From positions 186,001 to 250,000 of the forward strand of contig NW_026291489.1 of NCBI RefSeq assembly GCF_023091745.1: a DNA stretch of 64,000 nucleotides. The letters run 5' to 3'. A model generated the notes under the pieces. That model was given only the letters and a program-made list of their open reading frames with translations, did not search any database and had not been told where the DNA came from. Positions 1 through 11,400 of this stretch are shown piece after piece. The translations under genes and the position numbers were made by a program. Each line of letters starts with the position of its first letter. The stretch's first letter is position 1. This stretch comes from Budorcas taxicolor. Lineage: Eukaryota; Chordata; Mammalia; Artiodactyla; Bovidae.

Positions 1-252
1 TCGAGTTGCGGCAGGTCTTCTCGAGTTACGACGGGGACCTCAGGGACCCGCTCTGGTGCCCTCAGGAAAGGCCAGTCCCCATGCGAGTTGCTAGGGGACC
101 TCTCGGGATTCCTCTCCCGTCCATGCCGGGGCCTCAGTCCTTGTGTGGAGTCGGGGCCGGAACCTGAGGATTCCTCTCCAGTGTTGCCATGGATCTTGGG
201 ATGCTTCTGAGTCTCCCCAGGGGCGTCAGGCCTCGTCTCGAGTGGGGGCATG

Positions 253-387
253 CACGTGCGCTTTCCTCCCGATCTGCAGCAGTAGTGTCACGCTTCCTGT
301 CACGTGGATCAAGGGATCTGTGGCTTTCCCTCGAGGCTGTCCCTCGAGGCTTTCCCACGAGGCTTTCCCACAGGGCTGTGCCACGTG
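253..387. promoter_or_regulatory. Triplet of CACGTG E-boxes (one set per monomer)
   Basis: CACGTG occurs at 253-258 (inside GCACGTGC), 301-306 and 382-387, spaced 48 and 81 bp. The trio is kept in nearly every core monomer, so the window holds on the order of 230 sites. Type b monomers add a fourth (for example 1465-1470), while the divergent block loses the third (CAAGTGCC). CACGTG is the canonical target of bHLH-zip factors such as USF1/2 and MYC/MAX. Binding here is inference, and CpG methylation of the central CG would reduce it. Confidence 0.5.
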
Positions 388-564
388 CCACCTTGGTGTG
401 AGTCGACCCTCGGCGTGAAAGACGAGCCGGTGAAGGGAAAAGAGGTTCCTCTGGAATGGACTGAGATATCTGGGGGACTCTTGGAATGGTGGCACGACCC
501 TGGAGTTCCTCTCGCCGTTCCTGTTGAGAGGGCCTCCTCTTGAGATGCGACGGGAACGCCGGGA

Positions 565-581
565 ACTCTTTCCCGACGAAG
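565..581 (-). other. CENP-B-box-like 17-mer (degenerate), one per monomer
   Basis: On the minus strand this site reads CTTCGTCGGGAAAGAGT. Against the human CENP-B box YTTCGTTGGAARCGGGA it matches 12 of 17 positions. Of the nine bases usually called essential (TTCG, A, CGGG) it keeps six: TTCG is intact, the central A is G, and CGGG is AGAG. The site recurs 25 bases after each anchor. It is probably not a functional box as it stands. Eight monomers with GACTTTGCAG, plus those at 14408 and 17658, have lost the TTCG core. Confidence 0.25.
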
Positions 582-1261
582 CAGGGAAAGGATCCCTCAT
601 CTCGAGCTACGAGGCGGAAACGGGGCTCCTCTGGATGTGGGCTGGACCCTCGTGATTCCTCTCGAGTGGAGACGGGTATGTCGGGGAACTTCTTGATTTG
701 CACCAAGGGTGTGAAGGACCCTTTCGAAGTTCCAGAGGTGAGGTGTGATCAGCCTCGAGACGCCTCAGCGGAAATGGGCCTCATCTCGCCTGGAGGGGAG
801 AACCTCCAGGATTTTCTCGAGTTGCGGCAGGTCTTCTCGAGTTACGACTGGGACCTCAGGGACCCGCTCTTGTGGCCTCAGGAAAGGCCAGTCCCCATGC
901 GAGTTGCTAGGGGACCTCTCGGGATTCCTCTCCCGTCCATGCCGGGGCCTCAGTCCTTGTGTGGAGTCGGGGCCGGAACCTGAGGATTCCTCTCCAGTGT
1001 TGCCATGGATCTTGGGGTGCTTCTGAGTCTCCCCAGGGGAGTCAGGCCTCGTCTCGAGTGGGGGCATGCACGTGCGCTTTCCTCCCGAGCTGCAGCAGTA
1101 GTGTCACGCTTCCTGTCACGTGGATCAAGGGATCTGTGGCTTTCCCTCGAGGCTGTCCCTCGAGGCTTTCCCACGAGGCTTTCCCACAGGGCTGTGCCAC
1201 GTGCCCCCTTGGTGTGAGTCGATCCTCGGCGTGAAAGACGAGCCGGTGAAGGGAAAAGAGG

Positions 1262-1600
1262 TTCCTCTGGAATGGACTGAGACATCTGGGGGACTCTTGG
1301 AATGGTGGCACGACCCTGGAGTTCCTCTCGCCGTTCCTGTTGAGAGGGCCTCCTCTTGAGATGCGACGGGAACGCCGGGAACTCTTTCCCGACGAAGCAG
1401 GGAAAGGATCCCTCATCTCGAGCTACGAGGCGGAAACGGGGCTCCTGTGGATGTGGGCGGGACCCACGTGATTCCTCTCGAGTGGAGACGGGTATGTCGG
1501 GGAAATTCTTGATTTGCACCAAGGGTGTGAAGGACCCTTTCGAAGTTCCAGAGGTGAGGTGTGATCAGCCTCGAGACGCCTCAGCGGAAATGGGCCTCAT
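1262..1600 (+). repeat. Degenerate ~31-bp subrepeats inside the monomer (example)
   Basis: A short motif of the form (A/T)TCCTCTCGAG, often degraded to ACTCTT, CCTTTCG or CCTCGAG, recurs at about 1262, 1293, 1322, 1351, 1382, 1411, 1442, 1472, 1505, 1536, 1567 and 1597. The spacings are 29-33 bp, so roughly 26 subunits make up one 816-bp monomer. The same spacing holds in every monomer. A 31-bp prototype is known for bovine satellite I and cervid satellite I, so this internal structure supports the family assignment and suggests the monomer arose by amplification of a 31-mer. Confidence 0.75.
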
Positions 1601-4600
1601 CTCGCCTGGAGGGGAGAACCTCCTGGATTTTCTCGAGTTGCGGCAGGTCTTCTCGAGTTACGACGGGGACCTCAGGGACCCGCTCTGGTGGCCTCAGGAA
1701 AGGCCAGTCCCCATGCGAGTTGCTAGGGGACCTCTCTGGATTCCTCTCCCGTCCATGCCGGGGCCTCAGTCCTTGTGTGGAGTCGGGACCGGAACCTGAG
1801 GATTCCTCTCCAGTGTTGCCATGGATCTTGGGGTGCTTCTGAGTCTCCCAGGGGAGTCAGGCCTCGTCTCGAGTGGGGGCATGCACGTGCGCTTTCCTCC
1901 CGAGCTGCAGCAGTAGTGTCACGCTTCCTGTCACGTGGATCAAGGGATCTGTGGCTTTCCCTCGAGGCTGTCCCTCGAGGCTTTCCCACGAGGCTTTCCC
2001 ACAGGGCTGTGCCACGTGCCACCTTGGTGTGAGTCGATCCTCGGCGTGAAAGACGAGCCGGTGAAGGGAAAAGAGGTTCCTCTGGAATGGACTGAGACAT
2101 CTGGGGGACTCTTGGAATGGTGGCACGACCCTGGAGTTCCTCTCGAAGTTCCTGTAGAGAGGGCCTCCTCTTGAGATGCGACGGGAAGGCCGGGAACTCT
2201 TTCCCGACGAAGCAGGGAAAGGATCCCTCATCTCGAGCTACGAGGCGGAAACGGGGCTCCTCTGGATGTGGGCGGGACCCTCGTGATTCCTCTCGAGTGG
2301 AGACGGCTAGGTCGGGGAACTTCTTGATTTGCACCAAGGGTGTGAAGGACCCTTTCGAAGTTCCAGAGGTGAGGTGTGATCAGCCTTGAGACGCCTCAGC
2401 GGAAATGGGCCTCATCTCGCCTGGAAGGGAGAACCTCCTGGATTTTCTCGAGTTGCGGCAGGTCTTCTCGAGTTACGACGGGGACCTCAGGGACCCGCTC
2501 TGGTGGCCTCAGGAAAGGCCAGTCCCCATGCGAGTTGCTAGGGGACCTCTCGGGATTCCTCTCCCGTCCATGCCGGGGCCTCAGTCCTTGTGTGGAGTCG
2601 GGGCCGGAACCTGAGGATTCCTCTCCAGTGTTGCCATGGATCTTGGGATGCTTCTGAGTCTCCCCAGGGGCGTCAGGCCTCGTCTCGAGTGGGGGCATGC
2701 ACGTGCGCTTTCCTCCGAGCTGCAGCAGTAGTGTCACGCTTCCTGTCACGTGGATCAAGGATCTGTGGCTTTCCCTCGAGGCTGTCCCTCGAGGCTTTCC
2801 CACGAGGCTTTCCCACAGGGCTGTGCCACGTGCCACCTTGGTGTGAGTCGATCCTCGGCGTGAAAGACGAGCCGGTGAAGGGAAAAGAGGTTCCTCTGGA
2901 ATGGACTGAGACATCTGGGGGACTCTTGGAATGGTGGCACGACCCTGGAGTTCCTCTCGCCGTTCCTGTTGAGAGGGCCTCCTCTTGAGATGCGACGGGA
3001 ACGCCGGGAACTCTTTCCCGACGAAGCAGGGAAAGGATCCCTCATCTCGAGCTACGAGGCGGAAACGGGGCTCCTCTGGATGTGGGCGGGACCCACGTGA
3101 TTCCTCTCGAGTGGAGACGGGTATGTCGGGGAAATTCTTGATTTGCACCAAGGGTGTGAAGGACCCTTTCGAAGTTCCAGAGGTGAGGTGTGATCAGCCT
3201 CGAGACGCCTCAGCGGAAATGGGCCTCATCTCGCCTGGAGGGGAGAACCTCCTGGATTTTCTCGAGTTGCGGCAGGTCTTCTCGAGTTACGACGGGGACC
3301 TCAGGGACCCGCTCTGGTGGCCTCAGGAAAGGCCAGTCCCCATGCGAGTTGCTAGGGGACCTCTCTGGATTCCTCTCCCGTCCATGCCGGGGCCTCAGTC
3401 CTTGTGTGGAGTCGGGACCGGAACCTGAGGATTCCTCTCCAGTGTTGCCATGGATCTTGGGGTGCTTCTGAGTCTCCCCAGGGGAGTCAGGCCTCGTCTC
3501 GAGTGGGGGCATGCACGTGCGCGTTCCTCCCGAGCTGCAGCAGTAGTGTCACGCTTCCTGTCACGTGGATCAAGGGATCTGTGGCTTTCCCTCGAGGCTG
3601 TCCCTCGAGGCTTTCCCACGAGGCTTTCCCACAGGGCTGTGCCACGTGCCACCTTGGTGTGAGTCGATCCTCGGCGTGAAAGACGAGCCGGTGAAGGGAA
3701 AAGAGGTTCCTCTGGAATGGACTGAGACATCTGGGGGACTCTTGGAATGGTGGCACGACCCTGGAGTTCCTCTCGAAGTTCCTGTAGAGAGGGCCTCCTC
3801 TTGAGATGCGACGGGAAGGCCGGGAACTCTTTCCCGACGAAGCAGGGAAAGGATCCCTCATCTCGAGCTACGAGGCGGAAACGGGGCTCCTCTGGATGTG
3901 GGCGGGACCCTCGTGATTCCTCTCGAGTGGAGACGGCTAGGTCGGGGAACTTCTTGATTTGCACCAAGGGTGTGAAGGACCCTTTCGAAGTTCCAGAGGT
4001 GAGGTGTGATCAGCCTTGAGACGCCTCAGCGGAAATGGGCCTCATCTCGCCTGGAAGGGAGAACCTCCTGGATTTTCTCGAGTTGCGGCAGGTCTTCTCG
4101 AGTTACGACGGGGACCTCAGGGACCCGCTCTGGTGGCCTCAGGAAAGGCCAGTCCCCATGCGAGTTGCTAGGGGACCTCTCGGGATTCCTCTCCCGTCCA
4201 TGCCGGGGCCTCAGTCCTTGTGTGGAGTCGGGGCCGGAACCTGAGGATTCCTCTCCAGTGTTGCCATGGATCTTGGGATGCTTCTGAGTCTCCCCAGGGG
4301 CGTCAGGCCTCGTCTCGAGTGGGGGCATGCACGTGCGCTTTCCTCCCGAGCTGCAGCAGTAGTGTCACGCTTCCTGTCACGTGGATCAAGGGATCTGTGG
4401 CTTTCCCTCGAGGCTGTCCCTCGAGGCTTTCCCACGAGGCTTTCCCACAGGGCTGTGCCACGTGCCACCTTGGTGTGAGTCGATCCTCGGCGTGAAAGAC
4501 GAGCCGGTGAAGGGAAAAGAGGTTCCTCTGGAATGGACTGAGACATCTGGGGGACTCTTGGAATGGTGGCACGACCCTGGAGTTCCTCTCGCCGTTCCTG

Positions 4601-4616
4601 TTGAGAGGGCCTCCTC
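1356..4616 (+). repeat. Two tandem b-c dimers (1,629-1,632 bp)
   Basis: Monomers at 1356 (b) and 2171 (c) are repeated as monomers at 2985 (b) and 3801 (c). Both b copies share GGGTATGTCGG with GAAATTCTTG and CTCTCTGGATTCC. Both c copies share TCGAAGTTCCTGTAGAG, GAAGGCCGGG and CAGCCTTGAG. Differences seen include single-base losses near 1848, 2716 and 2760 in the first dimer, CTCCTGTGG at 1442, and GCGCGTTCC at 3520 in the second. This is a short two-monomer higher-order unit. Confidence 0.65.
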
Positions 4617-6331
4617 TTGAGATGCGACGGGAACGCCGGGAACTCTTTCCCGACGAAGCAGGGAAAGGATCCCTCATCTCGAGCTACGAGGCGGAAACGG
4701 GGCTCCTCTGGATGTGGGCGGGACCCACGTGATTCCTCTCGAGTGGAGACGGCTAGGTCGGGGAAATTCTTGATTTGCACCAAGGGTGTGAAGGACCCTT
4801 TCGAAGTTCCAGAGGTGAGGTGTGATCAGCCTCGAGACGCCTCAGCGGAAATGGGCCTCATCTCGCCTGGAGGGGTGAACCTCCTGGATTTTCTCGAGTT
4901 GCGGCAGGTCTTCTCGAGTTACGACGGGGACCTCAGGGACCCGCTCTGGTGGCCTCAGGAAAGGCCAGTCCCCATGCGAGTTGCTAGGGGACCTCTCGGG
5001 ATTCCTCTCCCGTCCATGCCGGGGCCTCAGTCCTTGTGTGGAGTCGGGACCGGAACCTGAGGATTCCTCTCCAGTGTTGCCATGGATCTTGGGGTGCTTC
5101 TGAGTCTCCCCAGGGGAGTCAGGCCTCGTCTCGAGTGGGGGCATGCACGTGCGCTTTCCTCCCGAGCTGCAGCAGTAGTGTCACGCTTCCTGTCACGTGG
5201 ATCAAGGGATCTGTGGCTTTCCCTCGAGGCTGTCCCTCGAGGCTTTCCCACGAGGCTTTCCCACAGGGCTGTGCCACGTGCCACCTTGGTGTGAGTCGAT
5301 CCTCGGCGTGAAAGACGAGCCGGTGAAGGGAAAAGAGGTTCCTCTGGAATGGACTGAGACATCTGGGGGACTCTTGGAATGGTGGCACGATCCTGGAGTT
5401 CCTCTCGCTGTTTCTGTTGAGAGGGCCTCCACTTGAGATGCGACGGGAACGCCGGGAACTCTTTCCCGACGAAGCAGGGAAAGGATCCCTCATCTCGAGC
5501 TACGAGGCGGAAACGGGGCTCCTCTGGATGTGGGCGGGACCCTCGTGATTCCTCTCGAGTGGAGACGGCCAAGTCGGGGAACTTCTTGATTTGCACCAAG
5601 GGTGTGAAGGAGCATTTCGAAGTTCCAGAGGTGAGGTGTGATCAGCCTCGAGACGCCTCAGCGGAAATGGGCCTCATCTCGCCTGGAGGGGAGAACCTCC
5701 TGGATTTTCTCGAGTTGCGGCAGGTCTTCTCGAGTTACGACGGGGACCACAGGGACCCGCTCTGGTGGCCTCAGGAAAGGCCAGTCCACATGCGTGTTGC
5801 TAGGGGACCTCTCGGGATTCCTCTCCCGTCCATGCCGGGGCCTCAGTCCTTGTGTGGAGTCGGGGCCGGAACCTGAGGATTCCTCTCCAGTGTTGCCATG
5901 GATCTTGGGGTGCTTCTGAGTCTCCCCAGGGGAGTCAGGCCTCGTCTCGAGTGGGGGCATGCACGTGCGCTTTCCTCCCGAGCTGCAGCAGTAGTGTCAC
6001 GCTTCCTGTCACGTGGATCAAGGGATCTGTGGCTTTCCCTCGAGGCTGTCCCTCGAGGCTTTCCCACGAGGCTTTCCCACAGGGCTGTGCCACGTGCCAC
6101 CTTGGTGTGAGTCGATCCTCGGCGTGAAAGACGAGCCGGTGAAGGGAAAAGAGGTTCCTCTGGAATGGACTGAGACATCTGGGGGACTCTTGGAATGGTG
6201 GCACGACCCTGGAGTTCCTCTCGCCGTTCCTGTTGAGAGGGCCTCCTCTTGAGATGCGACGGGAACGCCGGGAACTCTTTCCCGACGAAGCAGGGAAAGG
6301 ATCCCTCATCTCGAGCTACGAGGCGGAAACG
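4468..6331 (+). repeat. Exact duplication, copy 1 (offset 2,447 bp)
   Basis: This 1,864-bp stretch, covering a b-type and an e-type monomer, looks identical base for base to 6915-8778. It is bounded by mismatches at 4467/6914 (A versus C) and 6332/8779 (A versus G). The offset equals three monomers (816+816+815). Shared private variants include GGGGTGAACC, CTCGCTGTTTCTG, CTCCACTTGAG, GAAGGAGCATTTCG and GGACCACAGG. The identity implies a very recent three-monomer unequal exchange or copying event. Confidence 0.8.
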
Positions 6332-6914
6332 AGGCTCCTCTGGATGTGGGCGGGACCCTCGTGATTCCTCTCGAGTGGAGACGGTAGGTCGGGTAACTTC
6401 TTGATTTGCACCAAGGGTGTGAAGGACACTTTCGAAGTTCCAGAGGTGAGGTGTGATCAGCCTCGAGACGCCTCAGCGGAAATGGGCCTCATCTCGCCTG
6501 GAGGGGAGAACCTCCTGGATTTTCTCGAGCTGTGGCAGGTCTTCTCGAGTTACGACGGGGACCTCAGGGACCCGCTCTGGTGGCCTCAGGAAAGGCCAGT
6601 CCCCATGCGAGTTGCTAGGGGACCTCTCGGGATTCCTCTCCCGTCCATGCCGGGGCCTCAGTCCTTGTGTGGAGTCGGGGCCGGAACCTGAGGATTCCTC
6701 TCCAGTGTTGACATGGATCTTGGGGTGCTTCTGAGTCTCCCCAGGGGAGTCAGGCCTCGTCTCGAGTGGGGGCATGCACGTGCGCTTTCCTCCCGAGCTG
6801 CAGCAGTAGTGTCACGCTTCCTGTCACGTGGATCAAGGGATCTGTGGCTTTCCCTCGAGGCTGTCCCTCGAGGCTTTCCCACGAGGCTTTCCCACAGGGC
6901 TGTGCCACGTGCCC

Positions 6915-8778
6915 CCTTGGTGTGAGTCGATCCTCGGCGTGAAAGACGAGCCGGTGAAGGGAAAAGAGGTTCCTCTGGAATGGACTGAGACATCTGGGGG
7001 ACTCTTGGAATGGTGGCACGACCCTGGAGTTCCTCTCGCCGTTCCTGTTGAGAGGGCCTCCTCTTGAGATGCGACGGGAACGCCGGGAACTCTTTCCCGA
7101 CGAAGCAGGGAAAGGATCCCTCATCTCGAGCTACGAGGCGGAAACGGGGCTCCTCTGGATGTGGGCGGGACCCACGTGATTCCTCTCGAGTGGAGACGGC
7201 TAGGTCGGGGAAATTCTTGATTTGCACCAAGGGTGTGAAGGACCCTTTCGAAGTTCCAGAGGTGAGGTGTGATCAGCCTCGAGACGCCTCAGCGGAAATG
7301 GGCCTCATCTCGCCTGGAGGGGTGAACCTCCTGGATTTTCTCGAGTTGCGGCAGGTCTTCTCGAGTTACGACGGGGACCTCAGGGACCCGCTCTGGTGGC
7401 CTCAGGAAAGGCCAGTCCCCATGCGAGTTGCTAGGGGACCTCTCGGGATTCCTCTCCCGTCCATGCCGGGGCCTCAGTCCTTGTGTGGAGTCGGGACCGG
7501 AACCTGAGGATTCCTCTCCAGTGTTGCCATGGATCTTGGGGTGCTTCTGAGTCTCCCCAGGGGAGTCAGGCCTCGTCTCGAGTGGGGGCATGCACGTGCG
7601 CTTTCCTCCCGAGCTGCAGCAGTAGTGTCACGCTTCCTGTCACGTGGATCAAGGGATCTGTGGCTTTCCCTCGAGGCTGTCCCTCGAGGCTTTCCCACGA
7701 GGCTTTCCCACAGGGCTGTGCCACGTGCCACCTTGGTGTGAGTCGATCCTCGGCGTGAAAGACGAGCCGGTGAAGGGAAAAGAGGTTCCTCTGGAATGGA
7801 CTGAGACATCTGGGGGACTCTTGGAATGGTGGCACGATCCTGGAGTTCCTCTCGCTGTTTCTGTTGAGAGGGCCTCCACTTGAGATGCGACGGGAACGCC
7901 GGGAACTCTTTCCCGACGAAGCAGGGAAAGGATCCCTCATCTCGAGCTACGAGGCGGAAACGGGGCTCCTCTGGATGTGGGCGGGACCCTCGTGATTCCT
8001 CTCGAGTGGAGACGGCCAAGTCGGGGAACTTCTTGATTTGCACCAAGGGTGTGAAGGAGCATTTCGAAGTTCCAGAGGTGAGGTGTGATCAGCCTCGAGA
8101 CGCCTCAGCGGAAATGGGCCTCATCTCGCCTGGAGGGGAGAACCTCCTGGATTTTCTCGAGTTGCGGCAGGTCTTCTCGAGTTACGACGGGGACCACAGG
8201 GACCCGCTCTGGTGGCCTCAGGAAAGGCCAGTCCACATGCGTGTTGCTAGGGGACCTCTCGGGATTCCTCTCCCGTCCATGCCGGGGCCTCAGTCCTTGT
8301 GTGGAGTCGGGGCCGGAACCTGAGGATTCCTCTCCAGTGTTGCCATGGATCTTGGGGTGCTTCTGAGTCTCCCCAGGGGAGTCAGGCCTCGTCTCGAGTG
8401 GGGGCATGCACGTGCGCTTTCCTCCCGAGCTGCAGCAGTAGTGTCACGCTTCCTGTCACGTGGATCAAGGGATCTGTGGCTTTCCCTCGAGGCTGTCCCT
8501 CGAGGCTTTCCCACGAGGCTTTCCCACAGGGCTGTGCCACGTGCCACCTTGGTGTGAGTCGATCCTCGGCGTGAAAGACGAGCCGGTGAAGGGAAAAGAG
8601 GTTCCTCTGGAATGGACTGAGACATCTGGGGGACTCTTGGAATGGTGGCACGACCCTGGAGTTCCTCTCGCCGTTCCTGTTGAGAGGGCCTCCTCTTGAG
8701 ATGCGACGGGAACGCCGGGAACTCTTTCCCGACGAAGCAGGGAAAGGATCCCTCATCTCGAGCTACGAGGCGGAAACG
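6915..8778 (+). repeat. Exact duplication, copy 2 (offset 2,447 bp)
   Basis: Second copy of the segment at 4468-6331, with the same private variants in the same order. The intervening monomer (anchor 6249, d type, with GGTAGGTCGGGTAAC) is not part of the matched segment. The pair is therefore a three-monomer period in which about 2.3 monomers are shared without visible difference. Confidence 0.8.
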
Positions 8779-9099
8779 GGGCTCCTCTGGATGTGGGCGG
8801 GACCCTCGTGATTCCTCTCGAGTGGAGACGGCTAGGTCGGGGGACTTCTTGATTTGCACCAAGGGTGTGAAGGAGCATTTCGAAGTTCCAGAGGTGAGGT
8901 GTGATCAGCCTCGAGACGCCTCAGCGGAAATGGGCCTCATCTCGCCTGGAGGGGAGAACCTCCTGGATTTTCTCGAGTTGCGGCAGGTCTTCTCGAGTTA
9001 CGACGGGGACCTCAGGGACCCGCTCTGGTGGCCTCAGGAAAGGCCAGTCCCCATGCGAGTTGCTAGGGGACCTCTCGGGATTCCTCTCCCGTCCATGCC

Positions 9100-11400
9100 G
9101 GGGCCTCAGTCCTTGTGTGGAGTCGGGGCCGGAACCTGAGGATTCCTCTCCAGTGTTGCCATGGATCTTGGGATGCTTCTGAGTCTCCCCAGGGGCGTCA
9201 GGCCTCGTCTCGAGTGGGGGCATGCACGTGCGCTTTCCTCCCGAGCTGCAGCAGTAGTGTCACGCTTCCTGTCACGTGGATCAAGGGATCTGTGGCTTTC
9301 CCTCGAGGCTGTCCCTCGAGGCTTTCCCACGAGGCTTTCCCACAGGGCTGTGCCACGTGCCACCTTGGTGTGAGTCGACCCTCGGCGTGAAAGACGAGCC
9401 GGTGAAGGGAAAAGAGGTTCCTCTGGAATGGACTGAGATATCTGGGGGACTCTTGGAATGGTGGCACGACCCTGGAGTTCCTCTCGCCGTTCCTGTTGAG
9501 AGGGCCTCCTCTTGAGATGCGACGGGAACGCCGGGAACTCTTTCCCGACGAAGCAGGGAAAGGATCCCTCATCTCGAGCTACGAGGCGGAAACGGGGCTC
9601 CTCTGGATGTGGGCGGGACCCTCGTGATTCCTCTCGAGTGGAGACGGGTATGTCGGGGAACTTCTTGATTTGCACCAAGGGTGTGAAGGAGCCTTTCGAA
9701 GTTCCAGAGGTGAGGTGTGATCAGCCTCGAGACGCCTCAGCGGAAATGGGCCTCATCTCGCCTGGAGGGGAGAACCTCCAGGATTTTCTCGAGTTGCGGC
9801 AGGTCTTCTCGAGTTACGACTGGGACCTCAGGGACCCGCTCTTGTGGCCTCAGGAAAGGCCAGTCCCCATGCGAGTTGCTAGGGGACCTCTCGGGATTCC
9901 ACTCCCGTCCATGCCGGGGCCTCAGTCCTTGTGTGGAGTCGGGGCCGGAACCTGAGGATTCCTCTCCAGTGTTGCCATGGATCTTGGGGTGCTTCTGAGT
10001 CTCCCCAGGGGAGTCAGGCCTCGTCTCGAGTGGGGGCATGCACGTGCGCTTTCCTCCCGAGCTGCAGCAGTAGTGTCACGCTTCCTGTCACGTGGATCAA
10101 GGGATCTGTGGCTTTCCCTCGAGGCTGTCCCTCGAGGCTTTCCCACGAGGCTTTCCCACAGGGCTGTGCCACGTGCCCCCTTGGTGTGAGTCGATCCTCG
10201 GCGTGAAAGACGAGCCGGTGAAGGGAAAAGAGGTTCCTCTGGAATGGACTGAGACATCTGGGGGACTCTTGGAATGGTGGCACGACCCTGGAGTTCCTCT
10301 CGCCGTTCCTGTTGAGAGGGCCTCCTCTTGAGATGCGACGGGAACGCCGGGAACTCTTTCCCGACGAAGCAGGGAAAGGATCCCTCATCTCGAGCTACGA
10401 GGCGGAAACGGGGCTCCTCTGGATGTGGGCGGGACCCACGTGATTCCTCTCGAGTGGAGACGGCTAGGTCGGGGAAATTCTTGATTTGCACCAAGGGTGT
10501 GAAGGACCCTTTCGAAGTTCCAGAGGTGAGGTGTGATCAGCCTCGAGACGCCTCAGCGGAAATGGGCCTCATCTCGCCTGGAGGGGAGAACCTCCTGGAT
10601 TTTCTCGAGTTGCGGCAGGTCTTCTCGAGTTACGACGGGGACCTCAGGGACCCGCTCTGGTGGCCTCAGGAAAGGCCAGTCCCCATGCGAGTTGCTAGGG
10701 GACCTCTCTGGATTCCTCTCCCGTCCATGCCGGGGCCTCAGTCCTTGTGTGGAGTCGGGACCGGAACCTGAGGATTCCTCTCCAGTGTTGCCATGGATCT
10801 TGGGGTGCTTCTGAGTCTCCCCAGGGGAGTCAGGCCTCGTCTCGAGTGGGGGCATGCACGTGCGCTTTCCTCCCGAGCTGCAGCAGTAGTGTCACGCTTC
10901 CTGTCACGTGGATCAAGGGATCTGTGGCTTTCCCTCGAGGCTGTCCCTCGAGGCTTTCCCACGAGGCTTTCCCACAGGGCTGTGCCACGTGCCACCTTGG
11001 TGTGAGTCGATCCTCGGCGTGAAAGACGAGCCGGTGAAGGGAAAAGAGGTTCCTCTGGAATGGACTGAGACATCTGGGGGACTCTTGGAATGGTGGCACG
11101 ACCCTGGAGTTCCTCTCGAAGTTCCTGTAGAGAGGGCCTCCTCTTGAGATGCGACGGGAACGCCGGGAACTCTTTCCCGACGAAGCAGGGAAAGGATCCC
11201 TCATCTCGAGCTACGAGGCGGAAACGGGGCTCCTCTGGATGTGGGCGGGACCCTCGTGATTCCTCTCGAGTGGAGACGGCTAGGTCGGGGAACTTCTTGA
11301 TTTGCACCAAGGGTGTGAAGGACCCTTTCGAAGTTCCAGAGGTGAGGTGTGATCAGCCTTGAGACGCCTCAGCGGAAATGGGCCTCATCTCGCCGGGAAG
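9100..11400 (+). repeat. a-b-c block recurring from the start of the window
   Basis: The monomer at 9512 repeats the rare a-type variants of the monomer at 540: GGGATGCTTC with GGGGCGTCAGG just upstream, GTCGACCCTCGG, GAGATATCTGG, CTCCAGGATTTT, GACTGGGACC and CTCTTGTGGCC. It is followed, as at 540, by a b and then a c monomer. The offset is 8,972 bp (11 monomers). The copies differ at several sites (for example GGCTGGACC at 653 versus GGCGGGACC, and GGGTATGTCGG at 1490 versus GGCTAGGTCGG at 10462), so this is an older relationship than the 2,447-bp duplication. Confidence 0.6.

Noticed and set aside
720..745. Plus-strand TTTCGAAGTTCCAGAGG as a CENP-B box
   Set aside because: Only TTCG and two of the four CGGG positions match, and the central A is T. 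It is no better than the minus-strand site and TTCGAA is a simple palindrome.
540..983. Recurring 147-codon open frame (and the 190-, 124-, 100-, 93- and 79-codon frames) in almost every monomer
   Set aside because: These frames overlap on both strands and in several phases of one repeat, many begin at TTG or CTG, and all are low-complexity Arg/Ser/Pro/Gly-rich. They are broken by one-base indels and stops in many monomers, and changes show no sign of sparing codons. They follow from the GC-rich 31-bp substructure.
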